Source of the DNA: Sternotherus odoratus | Taxonomy: Eukaryota; Chordata; Testudines; Kinosternidae | Direction: 5' to 3' | Length of the DNA: 64,000 bases | NCBI GenBank assembly: GCA_032164245.1 | Contig: JAVMKO010000002.1 | Span: 95,865,340-95,929,339 of the forward strand | Part shown: in pieces, positions 46,701 to 57,962 of the stretch | Layout: each line of letters begins with the position of its first letter | Numbering within the stretch: position 1 is the stretch's first letter | Translations under genes and position numbers: made by a program | Notes under the pieces: generated by a model | What the model saw: the letters and a program-made list of their open reading frames with translations, nothing else | Database searches by the model: none | Told to the model about the DNA's origin: nothing

Positions 46701-48425
46701 TAGCCATTATCTGTGAGAGAAAACTGTAACATATGTTTTGGTTTTTAGAGGGGAAAAAATTGCCTTCATGCATCAAGAGTCCTTTTGCTTTAAACCTCCC
46801 CCGAAAGCAAACAAACAAACAAACAAAAAAACACCTTTCCATGTTGTCCTTAGGTGAACAAATCACTAACATCCAGTGCACAAAGGGCAGCATCATTCTT
46901 TGAGCTCTAGCTTGCATTGGAAAGAAAGAGAGCATATTACATTCCAACGAGTAGAAAAGAGAATAAGAGACCAAAAAGTTACTGCACTTTGGTACGACCA
47001 TCTGAGAGCATGGAGGTAGCAGCTGGAAAGCACTGCATGAGAGTCACTCTTGTCATGAGAGTCATACTTTATTAAGGTAAGTACACATACACTCCCCAAA
47101 AGGAGGCCAAATCCCTTCCATTATTTGCTGCCTATCAGAACAGCCTGGACTCAGAGAGTAAAGATCAGATCACTTAAAATCTTGCCAAGGCAAAAAAAAA
47201 AAAAAATTTTTTTTTAAAAGTGCTTGTTTACATGTAATACATGAGATCAGTCATCAGAGTTTGCACAAGACCCATGTGTGTCCTTCTGGGCTGAACTGGT
47301 GTCACACTGATAGTTGCATCTACATGAATTTTGGATGACTAACGCTCTGTGTTCAGTTTTGGGTGAGGACATGTTGGAAGGGTGTCCGTGATAGATTTGT
47401 CACATCTTGTGTAGGATCTCTCACTTATGTTTATGATTTCTGTTTTTAGCCTGTGATGATCACTTGCAGTGAATTTATCCTGCACTCCATGGAAGAAAAT
47501 CATGGGCTAGTTACAGATTTTATCAACCTTTATGACATGTCTATGATTGTATGCCTGCTACTCACTGAATTTCCATTCCTCCAGCAGATCCTCTTCCATC
47601 CTTTTCAAGGGGTATCTCTTTATAGGACAGATGCAGTAGTCCAGAAGCCAGTCAGCCAATCTCTTTCCTTCCTTGCTTTCTTCCTTCCCAGAAATAGCTG
47701 TTCCTTTCCTTACCCTAAAATTTTACAGAACAGCTGATCCAGTTAACCAGGGAAGCAGATGTGAATGAAGGAACACAGGTGGTTGTTGTATTTAGTACTG
47801 TCTATGTTCAGTGCTTGTACTTTAAAAAAGTTATTTGCATGGCAAGCAAACCTTTTCAATAATGTAATGAATACACACTGGAGAATGTTTATTTTCCATT
47901 AGTGAGAAGGAGGTATTTGATTCTTTTCTGAAGTGGAAGCAGAAGACAAAATAATTAGCTTGAGTTGGCACTTCTGGAGTCAGCAGAATATCATGACCAG
48001 ATGGTTGTGTTTTATTGGTTCTCGCTTTGGAAGGGATATTTGTGGATTATTTAAAAAGAAAAAAGAGCCCCAAACCATAACAGTTAGAGAACAAAATAAT
48101 CTCCAAAGATTTTAGTTTAGAGGCTGGTTTTATCAAGAACACACAACATCATTTTGGTTTTTTTGTTTGTTTGTTTGTTTTAAGTGTAGTCCAACTGGAT
48201 TTGTATCAAAGGTAACTGTCCAGATTCTTAAAGAACCAGCTTAATTTTAAATTAAGGAGGACCAAACTACTCCCTGATGCAGCTGCATTGGCATCAGTGC
48301 AGTTACACCAGGGAAGATTTGATTACTTTCTTTTTAATGTTTGCTGTTTTTTTAACTGGTTTATCATTATTATTTTTTAAAAAAAAATTCACATCAGTAA
48401 CAAAACCAGGAGTAACGTCATGATT
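43740..48425. other. No gene; one ancient repeat and simple sequence
   Basis: 46384-46500 carries 'ggggcctgattctgagagat' and two 'gttgagca' blocks of an old dispersed repeat. (CAAA)n lies at about 46807-46830, an A15T9 run at 47192-47215 and (GTTT)n near 48166-48180. No believable exon is visible. Confidence 0.4.
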
Positions 48426-48429
48426 TGCC

Positions 48430-49440
48430 TCCACTTAAAAGTTAGGTTTACATGGGTATGTTACCAGTATAGACTCCATAAAGTAGACACAGACTTACGC
48501 AGTGTTAAGGAAGTATGTACTGGTCTAATTAAATCAGTAAAGCAATACACAGTGTAAAGCCCCGTAAACACATACTGCATCACTGCAAAATAATGCTTCC
48601 ACCAGGGAAGATTTTTGCTTGGGTCATATACAGTGTTTTGGAAGCTTTCACTGCCACTCCCCATGTCACACTGATTCTTTTGATAAACCAGAGTTCAGTT
48701 TCCCAGGTATGGCAGCCTTTCACTCTCTCAAGTAGTAATATGCACTAAAAAGAGGTATTGCAAATATATCAGACCATAGCAATACGTACCACCCACTAAA
48801 TCGCCTAACACTGCAGGGTAAGTTCCAAGACCGATTACAGGGTAGTGCATCCACACCGAAGGTTTGCACCAGCATAGCTGCAACAGTGCAAACCACCGCA
48901 GTACGGCCAGGACCTCAAGGCTGGAGTAAGAAGAGAAGGCGTACATATGAGACACATTTTTATTTATGCTGTGTTATGGAAAACTGATTTAATGAATATA
49001 TAAGTCCATTCAGTGTACAGGTTGCATAGAGTACATAGCCAGTAGCCGTGCACATAGTAAAATCCCCGGGGGACCCAGCAGTCTGACTTTGAGCTGTACT
49101 GTGTACCTGTACTTTGCGCTACTGAGACATGAGCAGTTTGCTGAAATATCTCCTCACTTAAGTACCATTGCAGCTTGGTAGCTGCTCTGTTCAGATTGCC
49201 AGGGCATAAGTACATATCTTGTATCTGCAAACAACATTCAAGGCACAACACGAGTGCCTTGGCAGAGACTGGCGCAAATACTCTGACTGTATTGGCCACG
49301 CTGTACAAAATGTTTTCCTGTGGCAGACGATAATTGCTCTATAGCATCTGCCTATGCTGGTATATGCTAAAATTATCTTGCATGGGAGCCCAGACCTACA
49401 TACAGGTTATTTTGCCAGTGTAAAAAATAATAATAATACA
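48430..49440. other. No firm assignment
   Basis: A start 'gttaggtttacatggg' near 48442 is reminiscent of a Harbinger end, but I cannot find the partner. Several CAGTGTA-type motifs recur. No gene is seen. Confidence 0.3.
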
Positions 49441-49443
49441 ATA

Positions 49444-49743
49444 CAGTAGACTCTCGATTATCCGGGATGATAGGGGAAAAAATAATTCTGGTTAATAAAA
49501 TCCTGGATAATCACCATCCATAGGAAATATGGGGAGTGGGGGTTGATTCACCGGCCATCCTGCACCGGGGGGAGAGGGTGTTGGTCCACTGGCTGCCCTG
49601 CGCCCTGGTAGGGGTTTTTTGTGTGTGTGCTTGGGGTGGCAGCAAAGCCAGAGCCGGCCCTGCGAGTTGCGCATATTTTTTTTTGACATCTTGGTTAATC
49701 CACATCCTGGTTAATCCAATTCTGGATAATCGAGAGTCTACTG
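49444..49743. mobile_element. pogo/Tigger-type MITE (300 bp)
   Basis: Perfect inverted ends CAGTAGACTCTCGATTATCC, with TA on both sides (49442-49443 and 49744-49745). Secondary 'tggttaatcc' motifs repeat near the right end ('cttggttaatccacatcctg'). The middle is GC-rich. End sequence and TA target fit the pogo/Tigger branch of Tc1/mariner. No transposase is present. Confidence 0.85.
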
Positions 49744-50226
49744 TACGTAGAAGACACTTATTTCTTCATCCATATTATCCCTGTGTTTGAGTCGCTTCAT
49801 TAGCGCCCTACTGAGTTGTGCATCCGATTTAAATTTATCCAAGGCCCTCCATTGATCAGGCCCTGTCTACATCTACTTCTGAAGCCCACCTCTTCCAACT
49901 TTTTTACCAATCACACCAGCCTCAATATCCCGTTGTCTGAGTGGAATTAATTTGTGGCCAGGGTGTTGTCACCCACACCCAAGCCAGGGATGTTCTCGGA
50001 AAAAGAACATGGCACTTGCCCAAGAGGAGGAACTGTTCGTGCCATGGATGTTCCTGTCTTCTTGTTCTAGTGTGGAGAATCTCAGCTGGCAGTGCCCCGG
50101 GAGGAAAGCAGAGTGTGTGTCGCAAAGGCACAGTCACATTAGTGAGGTAGTGGGAGGCAGTTATGGTTGCTCTTCAGATATAATCAAAATGCCTGCATCA
50201 CTACAGTGAACAGGCTGCCAGCCCCG

Positions 50227-50352
50227 TAGGGTGACCAGATGTCCCGATTTTATAGGGACAGTCCTGATTTTTGTGTCTTATATAGGCACCTATTACCCCC
50301 CCACCCCCCCACGCCCTGTCCCGATTTTTCACACTTGCTGTCCTGGGACACT
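50227..50352. mobile_element. Truncated hAT-type MITE
   Basis: The left end TAGGGTGACCAGATGTCCCG, 'ttatagggacagtcctgatt' and a C-run before 'ctgtcccgatttttcacact' match the family of 43610-43734. The right terminus 'ctggtcaccct' is replaced by other sequence. Confidence 0.65.
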
Positions 50353-50354
50353 GA

Positions 50355-51690
50355 ACTCCACTGTATCAAAAGAACCTGTCTGATATGGGGTGTAGCAGTG
50401 TTGCTCTCAGTCTGTGTGAGGATGAGTGTAGGTGGATAGGTCACTCTCCCTGGCTCAAGAATCCCTTTGCTTGCCTCTCTGTTGGGACTGTCCCGCTCTA
50501 ACTGCCACCAGTATAGTCAGTGGCACAACTTTCGTGTATGGACATGGCCTTAGAAATTATGAGCACTTGGCCAGACTTAAGTTTGCATTTATTAAGGTAT
50601 TACTTTGGTTATAAGACATTGGGACTGTATTAAGTGTTGTGAAGTTCTGTTCATGTTATTATGCAGCAATTTGAGATACTGGAGCTATACAATTGTAAAA
50701 TTGAAGTTGCTGTTTGTGCTGGAATCACTTCCATTTGACATACTGTCCATATGGAAAGCGATTTTCAACCTCCTTTAACATTACCACTTATATTTTTTTG
50801 CCTACAATAAATCTGTTGGGGTATAAATCTAGTTTTCTGAAACCTGCAGTTTTTACTTTTAATTCATTGTGGGGAAGGGGGGGGGGGTAATCATAGACAC
50901 TAGTGCTTTTCCTCAGAATCCAACAGTGAAGGTAAACATTGCAGTCAGAAAAGTAAATACAATTGATTAAGTTAATTTTCTTTCTAGCATCCAGCCCCTG
51001 GACGTCCTATTGAGAGTGGGGTTATTACATTGGCTGCTTGGTGTTCAGTGAAAAAATCAATCTGAGTTCACATGGTAATAGGGCCCCCAGTGAAAACTGT
51101 GTTTTTGAATCACTCACAATTATTCAGCCTCCTAGGGGTTACAGGTAGATTGTAGTATGTGTTTGGGGATGCTGGTTACTTAGATCATGGGTTATTAGGC
51201 TGAAAAATCTTTCTAGGGCTTGTCTACTGAAGATAAACGGAATTAAGTAAAAATGTGACATTAAAGTGCAGTAGTTAAAAGCATGTGACGCCCCTGTGGG
51301 GATGCTTTCAGTCAGAACTAAAAGGGGTTTTCATTTGCTTTAGCTTAATGCACTTACAAGTGACTAAATGTCTCTGTCTGTCTTTCTAGCTATCATTTCC
51401 CTCCTCAATCAAATGTGTTATTTGGTTCTAGAGCAAACTTAAGAATGGCAACAAGTTGTAAATGGGGATAATATAATTTACCAGCTCATAGGGATATTGC
51501 ATTAGTTAATGAACCAGATTCATTCCACCCCAGGCACAACTAGATGCAAACTGCACCCCCTGCACCTAGGGGAACATTTGTACTGGAGTGGGGTTCAAAT
51601 TCAGGGACACCCTCCCCTTAGGAGCTTATCTGGGAAAATTTGCTTTAAATTCTGCTTGGTGCTCTCCTGAGCCCCAGTGAGAGAAGTTGC
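50355..51690. other. No gene; poly(G) run
   Basis: A G-run lies at about 50876-50887. Otherwise no feature that I can support. Confidence 0.4.
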
Positions 51691-51694
51691 CTGA

Positions 51695-51893
51695 GGGCAC
51701 GTCTTCACTAGCAATGCTTTAATGTGGCTGTGTATTTGCAAACTGTGTATGTGTGGCACCAAAGCTGGGAGAGAGCACTCCCAGCACTGTAAAAAACCCA
51801 CCTCCATGAAACTTGCTGTGCTCAAGGATGAGTTTTTTCACACTCCTGAGCGAGAAAGGTGCAGCGCTGTAAAGTGCCAGGGTAGACAAGGCC
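51695..51893. mobile_element. PIF/Harbinger-type MITE (199 bp)
   Basis: Begins GGGCACGTCTTCACTA and ends CCAGGGTAGACAAGGCC, with TGA flanks (51692-51694 and 51894-51896). The inside has 'gcagcgctgtaaagtgcc' and 'tcacactcctgagcgag', diagnostic of a turtle family shared with 52747-53021. Confidence 0.78.
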
Positions 51894-51896
51894 TGA

Positions 51897-52745
51897 GAAA
51901 CACACACAATGACCCTGTCTTAGGGCACGCTAGAAGATGGAGGAACATAGACTGGAGTTGTCTAGTGGCAGAAGTTCTGCCTGAATGAGGTAGACACAAA
52001 ACGAGCCACCCACAATGTCCACTTTGGCGGGAGACGCAGAGCAGGTCAGCAATACCCACAGGGCAAGCAGGACCACCCAGGAATGCTGAGATTTGTTGAG
52101 ATCCTTCAACTTTTTAAGTTGGAGCAAAGGGTACTTATTCTCCATTAAAACAAACCAGTGGAAAAATACAGTGAATGGCCTAAGCCACCATTGCTCCCCG
52201 CAGTGTAATTTAATTGTGTCTTGTAGCGGGGCAGTCTAAGCTTAATCAGTTTGAGCCCGAATAGCATTTTTCAAGAATCCCTTGCAGAAAAATTAAGCTA
52301 CAGAATGATTGTGGATAGGGGAGGCTGGAATCCAGGCAGCTGGAACCTGAGGAATTCTTTCTCTCTCTGTCAGCTGCTTGGGCTGAGGCAGAGACCTTGG
52401 ACCTAGTGTAAGCTCCGCAGCCTGGGGGAGTAATTAAACAAACATCAGTCTTTCTGATGGATCCAGAGGTGGAGCATCCCATGGACTGAGAACTGCTGAT
52501 TCACTTTGACCCCCACAAGATAAGCTGTATTCGCTCCTGTTCAAAATGGGTTCATGGCTCGTTTAATAGCATTGAGCTGGCTCTGCCAGGAATAAAATAT
52601 GAACTAAAAACATTAAGCTACTATCTTAAGATAAAAGAGATTTAACAAATTTCCCAAAGAAGAACAATGTTAATTTCATTGTGGAGTGATTTCAGCTGGA
52701 ATGGTAATCAAGATACCTATGTAACAATTTAAACCTTGGATTACC
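51897..52745. other. No recognisable feature
   Basis: No supported gene or repeat borders. Confidence 0.4.
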
Positions 52746-52746
52746 T

Positions 52747-53021
52747 TGGGGATGTGTACACTGGAAACTTCAAAGTGCTGCCGTGGGAACTCTCCTGTGG
52801 CAACGCTGTGAAGAGCAAGTGTGGTCGCGTAGAAGCGCTCCTGATAATCCACCTCTATGAGGGGAGTAGCTCCGCGTGCTGGGAGCACGGCTCCCAGCGC
52901 TCGGAGCCTGTCCACACTGGCACTTTAAAGCACTCAGACTTGCTGTGCTCAGGGGGGTGATTTTTCACCCCCCCTGGGGTCAGCAAGTTAGAGCGCTATA
53001 AAGTATAAATGTAGACAAGCC
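52747..53021. mobile_element. PIF/Harbinger-type MITE (about 275 bp)
   Basis: Left end near GGGGATGTGTACACTGG and right end AATGTAGACAAGCC; the flanks resemble TTG and TTA. The inside has 'cactggcactttaaagcact' and 'gtgatttttcacccccc', the same family as 51695-51893. The left border is uncertain by a few bases. Confidence 0.7.
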
Positions 53022-53224
53022 TTATAGTTTGTTGTATGAGGGACCAAATTCATTTCTGGTGTAACTCTGGCTAGTAAGTGGAATTATATCTGTGATTAAT
53101 TTGGCCTGAAGCTTGGTAAGGCCTGATTGTGCTTCCACTAAAGTCCATGTCAGGACTTCCATTGACGTCAAGGGGCGAATGGAACTGGACCCTATGGCAG
53201 GTTGGAACCAGACCAACTAATAGG

Positions 53225-53290
53225 TACAGTAGAACTCTATTTATCCACATAGAATAGGGGCAGAGTTTATCTGAATAAACAGTGAAACTA
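53225..53290. repeat. Possible pogo/Tigger end fragment
   Basis: TA followed by CAGTAGAACTCTATTTATCC resembles a Tigger-type terminus. No partner end is visible, so this is a truncated copy at best. Confidence 0.35.
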
Positions 53291-53428
53291 AGCAGGGGCC
53301 ATAATCTGATTTTTAATATTGGGTAAAGAGGAGGCCTGCTGCCTAGTGTACTTTGGTACAATCCAAACTGGGAGAGAATTGGAGGGGATTTATTAAAGTC
53401 ACTCTACTAGCCACTCAATGGCAATTTA

Positions 53429-53588
53429 GGGCTTGTTTTAGGGAGAAGAATAATATCAGTGATGCTGATATGACTCTCCTGTATGGACACTCTGTTCTGG
53501 AACCAAAGTGGTTTTATTCCAGAAAAATGTAATTATTCTGCTATAATTATTCTGATACACCGATCCGTTTCCTTGTGTAGACACACCC
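53429..53588. mobile_element. PIF/Harbinger-type MITE (160 bp) with TTA duplication
   Basis: Begins GGGCTTGTTTTAGGG and ends TTGTGTAGACACACCC, flanked by TTA (53426-53428 and 53589-53591), the canonical TWA target. It shares 'ggacactctgttctggaacc' with the fragment at 17460-17656. Confidence 0.75.
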
Positions 53589-53828
53589 TTAGATTCTCAG
53601 TATGAGAACTATATTTTATCCAGTTGAAACTACATGGGAAATTAAGCTTAGGCAAAATGTAATTACTCAGTCTGGAATTAGATCTGGACACTGGAGGTAA
53701 TGCCCTCCCATCTCTTACAAAAATGCCAGAGGCTCTTTAATGACAAGTGCTTAAGCCAAGTCCTTTGTAATATTTGGAGTGGGGTGGGGCTGGTAGGGGA
53801 GGGGAAAGGAGGAAGAGGGGAAGGAAAC

Positions 53829-55024
53829 ATGGCCGTGGGCAAGCAGCCGGCCCGTGGCGCCGGGGGGGGACGCGGAGCCCCGGTCGGCGGCAGCTGCCCC
53901 CGCCCCCGGGCTGCTGCTCCTGCCCCCCGCCTCCTGCCCCGCCGCGCCGGGCTGGGTGGAGCGACCCGCCGGCGGCGGGGGCTACTGGGACAGCAACTGG
54001 GACAGACGTGAACCACTGGCTCTTATCAACCTGAAAAAGAAAAATGAAGAGACTGGGGAAGAAGAGCTTGCTTCCCGCCTAGATCGCTGCAAAGCAAAAG
54101 CTACCAGACACATATTCCTTATCCGCCATTCTCAGTACAACTTGGATGGCCGGATTGATAAAGACAGAACTCTAACCCAGTTGGCTAATCTCACTGTTAA
54201 GGGCGTGAGCAGGCAGAGCTGACTGGGCGCAGACTGGCAAGTTTGGGGTTGAAATTTGATACAATTATCCACTCCTCTATGACCAGAGCAACTGAAACAA
54301 CCGACATCATCAGCAAGCATCTTCCAGGAGTCAAAAAAATTAGTACTGACCTGCTAAGAGAGGGAGCTCCTATAGAACCAGTCCCTCCAATATCTCACTG
54401 GAAACCAGAAGCTGTGTATTATGAAGATGGGGCTCGTATTGAGGCTGCTTTCCGAAACTATATTCATAGGGCTGAGGCAAAGCAGGAAGAGGACAGCTAT
54501 GAGATTTTTGTTTGCCATGCCAACGTGATCCGCTACATAGTCTGCAGAGCATTACAGTTCCCCCCGGAAGGCTGGCTTCGGATGTCCCTTAATAATGGCA
54601 GTATAACCCATTTGGTGATCCGTCCTAGTGGAAGAGTGGCACTTAGAACACTTGGAGACACAGGATTCATGCCTCCAGATAAAATCACACGCACCTGATT
54701 GCATCTGGGAGCTGCTTCTAGTCTCTCTGCACTAGTACATCCAACTACTGTACCACTAAATTTCTATTTGTAATATCAGGGTCGATGTTTTAAAGTGGTA
54801 TTTTAATTCCCGCTGCCTCCTTTGCATACTCAGTCTGCTTTTCAGTCCAAAGAAGACGACTTTACATTTCTTCAAAAGTTCTACAGACTTTATTTGTATC
54901 ACTTCATAAAATGAAGAGCGACACCTCCCTGCTCTGAGATGTGGAGTAGGAAGATGGATGAAAGGATCTTTGTGCTCAACCATTTGAGAGCATCACTTGC
55001 CTGTAAAATGAAAATTACTCTTCC

Positions 55025-55057
<33 letters not shown>
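53829..55057 (+). pseudogene. PGAM5: PGAM5 processed retropseudogene
   Basis: An intronless copy of the mitochondrial Ser/Thr protein phosphatase PGAM5 (histidine-phosphatase fold). A start ATG at 53829 opens 'MAVGKQPARGAG'. A +1 frame change near 53855 is needed to enter the frame with 'YWDSNWDRREPLALIN' and the catalytic 'HIFLIRHSQYNLDGR'. An 18-nt insertion lies at 54184-54201. A base lost in the GGCGTGAGC at 54202-54210 shifts the frame again and gives the stop at 54220-54222. The original frame then continues from about 54243 ('[20 protein letters not shown]') through the second catalytic His in '[20 protein letters not shown]' to a natural stop after 'PPDKITRT' at 54698. A 3' UTR follows to a 28-A tail at 55030-55057. 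Both active-site histidines remain. Absence of introns plus the tail show retrotransposition. The N-terminal membrane anchor of the full protein appears to be missing. Confidence 0.92.
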
Positions 55058-55059
<2 letters not shown>

Positions 55060-55908
55060 TCCTGAAAACCAGTTTGTTTTCAAATTCATTTTGAAAGAAA
55101 GACTGATTTACCAATCCCATTTTACCCTAGAAAGATAGCTGTTCCCAGATTAAACAAGACAGAATGTTTACAAGACCAAAGTTCCCAAGTTATAGTAATT
55201 CTTATTCAGAACAAAATATTCTCACACTTCCTATATCATCATTATCATACAATAAAGATAGTGATAAAGCTGCAGTCTACCTCACTCAGATGGTAGAATA
55301 GAATGTTTATAAAAAAAACAACAACAAACCATACCAGAAAGTGTGTGGAGGATGCAGGATTTGCTGTGTCGGTGGTTATGTTGTGTGCAATACACTTACT
55401 GACCTGACACAGCAGTTTGTAGTTTTTTCTAAATGCAGACTTGGATTTCCTATCACTTTCCCTGTCACTGTGCAGACAAGATGTAATTTCCTCCATGTTC
55501 TTAGGGCTGCCTGAATGCAGACAAAACTGTCAATGTAATGGCTGTGTTAATTACTCCAAAGCATCAGACTGACATTTCTTCTTTGTAAAGAGTCAGGTTT
55601 GGTGCCAGACTACAATTAACTTGTTTAGGGCGGGGTGGGGAATGGGTTAGGAGAGAATAATATAAAGACTCAGATTAACAGCTGTAATGTAAGCCCTTCA
55701 TATCTTCAGAAACAATTCTGTGTAGGATGGGGCAGCCTAAAGAAAATTAATCTGCCTGATTGCCTAATCTTCCCAAATCCTTTACAACAGCTGGGCCTCT
55801 AGTTGTTTTCAACTAACAAATATAAACATATTAAAGGCAGATACTAATGCCTGAGTAGAGTGGAGATAGACCATAGGTTGTCACAGCCATGTGATTTTTA
55901 TTATTATA
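55058..55908. other. No recognisable feature
   Basis: AT-rich DNA after the retrocopy, with (CAA)n-like sequence near 55310-55328. I could not identify the second target-site repeat of the PGAM5 insertion here with confidence. Confidence 0.4.
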
Positions 55909-55916
55909 ATGTAGAC

Positions 55917-56287
55917 CAGCGGTTCTCAAACTTATTGAGACCGCGACCCCTTTTCCTGCGCCGTCGGCGTGCTGCGACCCCTTTGGGCCGGCGGCCGGCT
56001 GCGGCGCGACCCCCCACCCCACCCCCCCGCCGCAGGCGAGCGGCCAGCTGCAGCGCGACCCTCCCCCCTGGTCCCCACCGCGGCCGGGCGGCCAGCTGCG
56101 CCCGGGCCCCCCGTCTCCGCCACGGCCGGGCGGCCGGCTGCACCTGGGCCCCCGCCGCAGGCGGGCGGCCGGGTGTGCGCCGGCCCCAGTCCCCGCCGCC
56201 GCGAGTTGCGGTGGCAGGAGCTCGCGACCCCCCCGGGAGCGCTCGGCGACCCCCAGGGGGTCGCGACCCCCAGTTTGAGAAACCCTG
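55917..56287 (-). mobile_element. Non-autonomous hAT element (371 bp)
   Basis: Perfect 8-bp duplication ATGTAGAC (55909-55916 and 56288-56295). Ends CAGCGGTTCTCAAACTTATT and CAGTTTGAGAAACCCTG are the same as those of 30603-30966 but reversed. The core is extremely GC-rich, with tandem 'cggccgggcggccagctgcg'-style units that give long fortuitous open frames on both strands. Confidence 0.9.
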
Positions 56288-56549
56288 ATGTAGACTAAAT
56301 AGATGGACTGCATTTTATTGTCAGGAGAATGCAGACCAACTGAAAGTAATTGGAGTAAATAAAGGACCAAATACAGATCCAGTAAATTCTTATCCAGTAA
56401 ATTTCCACTGAAGCTAAGGACTGAATAAAAATTTTGGAGCAATTCAAAGCTTTGCATCAGAATTCAATAAGTGAGTCATGCGTTATCTAAAAATGCTGGC
56501 CCCACTGAATATGCTAGCTCAGTATTCTAGTTCTCAAGCCTGAAAGAAA

Positions 56550-56635
56550 AACAGTCAATGCGCTGAGCACTGTACAAACACAGAGTAATAGACAGTCCCT
56601 TCCCCAAAGAGCTTACAATCCAAACCGACAAGCCA
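56550..56635 (+). repeat. Ancient amniote dispersed repeat fragment
   Basis: 'gctgagcactgtacaaacac' and 'ccccaaagagcttacaatcc', the same family as 31910-32025. Confidence 0.6.
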
Positions 56636-56639
56636 GGTG

Positions 56640-57954
56640 AGAGCTGGGGGGGAAGGGCTGTAATGTACCAGTGGAGTGATGGTTGCAAACAGCATGTTAG
56701 TGCCACGACCTTTTGTTGGGTTTCTTTGTAATGCTTTGGGTAGGGTTTTGTTGGGATGGGGGTTGGCTAAACAGAGAGAGAGAAAAGAACGGGGAGGGGC
56801 ATTGAAAGAAGGGAGAGCAAGGAGGACAGGAGAGAGGAGGGAAGAAAGGCAGCGTGGAGGGCAGGCGTAGTGAGGCTGAAGAGAAGCGACTGAGGGAGGG
56901 AGCTGGAGCAAACAGCCAGTGAGCCCACAGTCAGAGCTGTACCAGACGTGTGCACTGGTGACGTCATCAGCATCTGTAGATCCCTGCTGTGGCTGCTTGT
57001 CTGCTCCTGCCAGCTGAGTGTCTGGATGGGTCCTCCCAGAGGTTTTTTGTCTTTGAGCTCGTACAGCTGGGGTTGCATGGGTCCTGATGCCCGCAGAGTG
57101 GGGCTTTTCCTTTGGCAGTTCTGGATTCAGGGGTGCTGGGGGATGGGCAATGCCACCTTGGGTTACAGCTCCTCCCTTTCCCCAGTGGTACCGTAATACC
57201 TGTTGCTGCTGCTTGTCTGCTCCTGCGGGCTGAGCTACTGGGTGACACCACATATTGTCTCTGCCACCAGCTCCTTAGCCCCGCCTGGTTTAATTCCATA
57301 CCCCTGCCTGCCCCCGTGGATTAGACGTGGAAAAGGAGATTGAGGGTGTTGGCTCTTCTTTCAGCAATCCTGGGTAAGGTGCTTGCGGGACGGGAGGGTC
57401 TCCTGAGGCCTAGGTAGATAGCGTAATAATACTACTGTATTAGTAGCTACATGTAATGTTTTCAGTCCCTGGAGCTCCTTTATAATGTGGACGGTGTCTC
57501 TCTAATCCTTACAGCAGTGTAGCGATGAGTTAGCTAAATAACAGAAGCACTTGCCCATGTGACAGTAATGTTTAGAAACACTGACACTGTGTGGCAAGAT
57601 TTTCTGTAGCTAAGGGCTAATGAGCTAAGATAGCCTCTCAATCATCAGTGCAGCCCCTTGGAGCGATGGCCTTGAAGTCAGTGAGTTTGCACAGGTCTAA
57701 CTGAGATGGGAATCTTGCCCGCTGTATGTTGCCTGGGTTTAAGACATGACAATGGAAAATCTTGATTTATGGTGCCAAAGATGTATGCTTTGTGATGCCT
57801 GGAGTATGTGGAGATATGACTGTGTGATTATAGTGCCTCTGAGAGACCAATGAGAATATCTATTTCCCAGAGCTACCCTTGTGATCAAAATTTTAAATAA
57901 ATTAGAATAGCAGCATGAGCTAGTGCCTTCAAGTTCTGTAGCTGCATATGATTT
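56640..57954. other. No assigned gene; local duplication
   Basis: A purine-rich block spans about 56770-56910. Two direct copies of 'gctgcttgtctgctcctgc' lie at about 56990 and 57208, about 218 bp apart, each followed by a related 'gctgag' segment, so the DNA between may be an old tandem duplication. A 232-codon minus-strand frame covers this but begins in repeat-like sequence and ends inside the ancient repeat at 56550-56635; I do not accept it as a gene. Confidence 0.4.
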
Positions 57955-57962
57955 CTGAGATG

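Noticed and set aside
48430..49440. A Harbinger-type MITE
   Set aside because: One end looks plausible, but no matching inverted end or 3-bp duplication was found.
53750..53828. Target-site duplication for the PGAM5 retrocopy
   Set aside because: 'aagtccttt' near 53759 and 'ggtcctgaa' after the poly(A) are only weakly alike; I could not define a credible pair.
55831..56457. Long open frame (208 codons) on the minus strand
   Set aside because: It covers the GC-rich hAT element 55917-56287 and its flanks; the residues are low-complexity Gly/Ala/Arg/Pro and both strands are open, as expected of CpG-rich DNA.
56555..57253. 232-codon minus-strand open frame
   Set aside because: Its C-terminal part is the reverse translation of the ancient repeat at 56550-56635; composition is not protein-like and no domain is seen.
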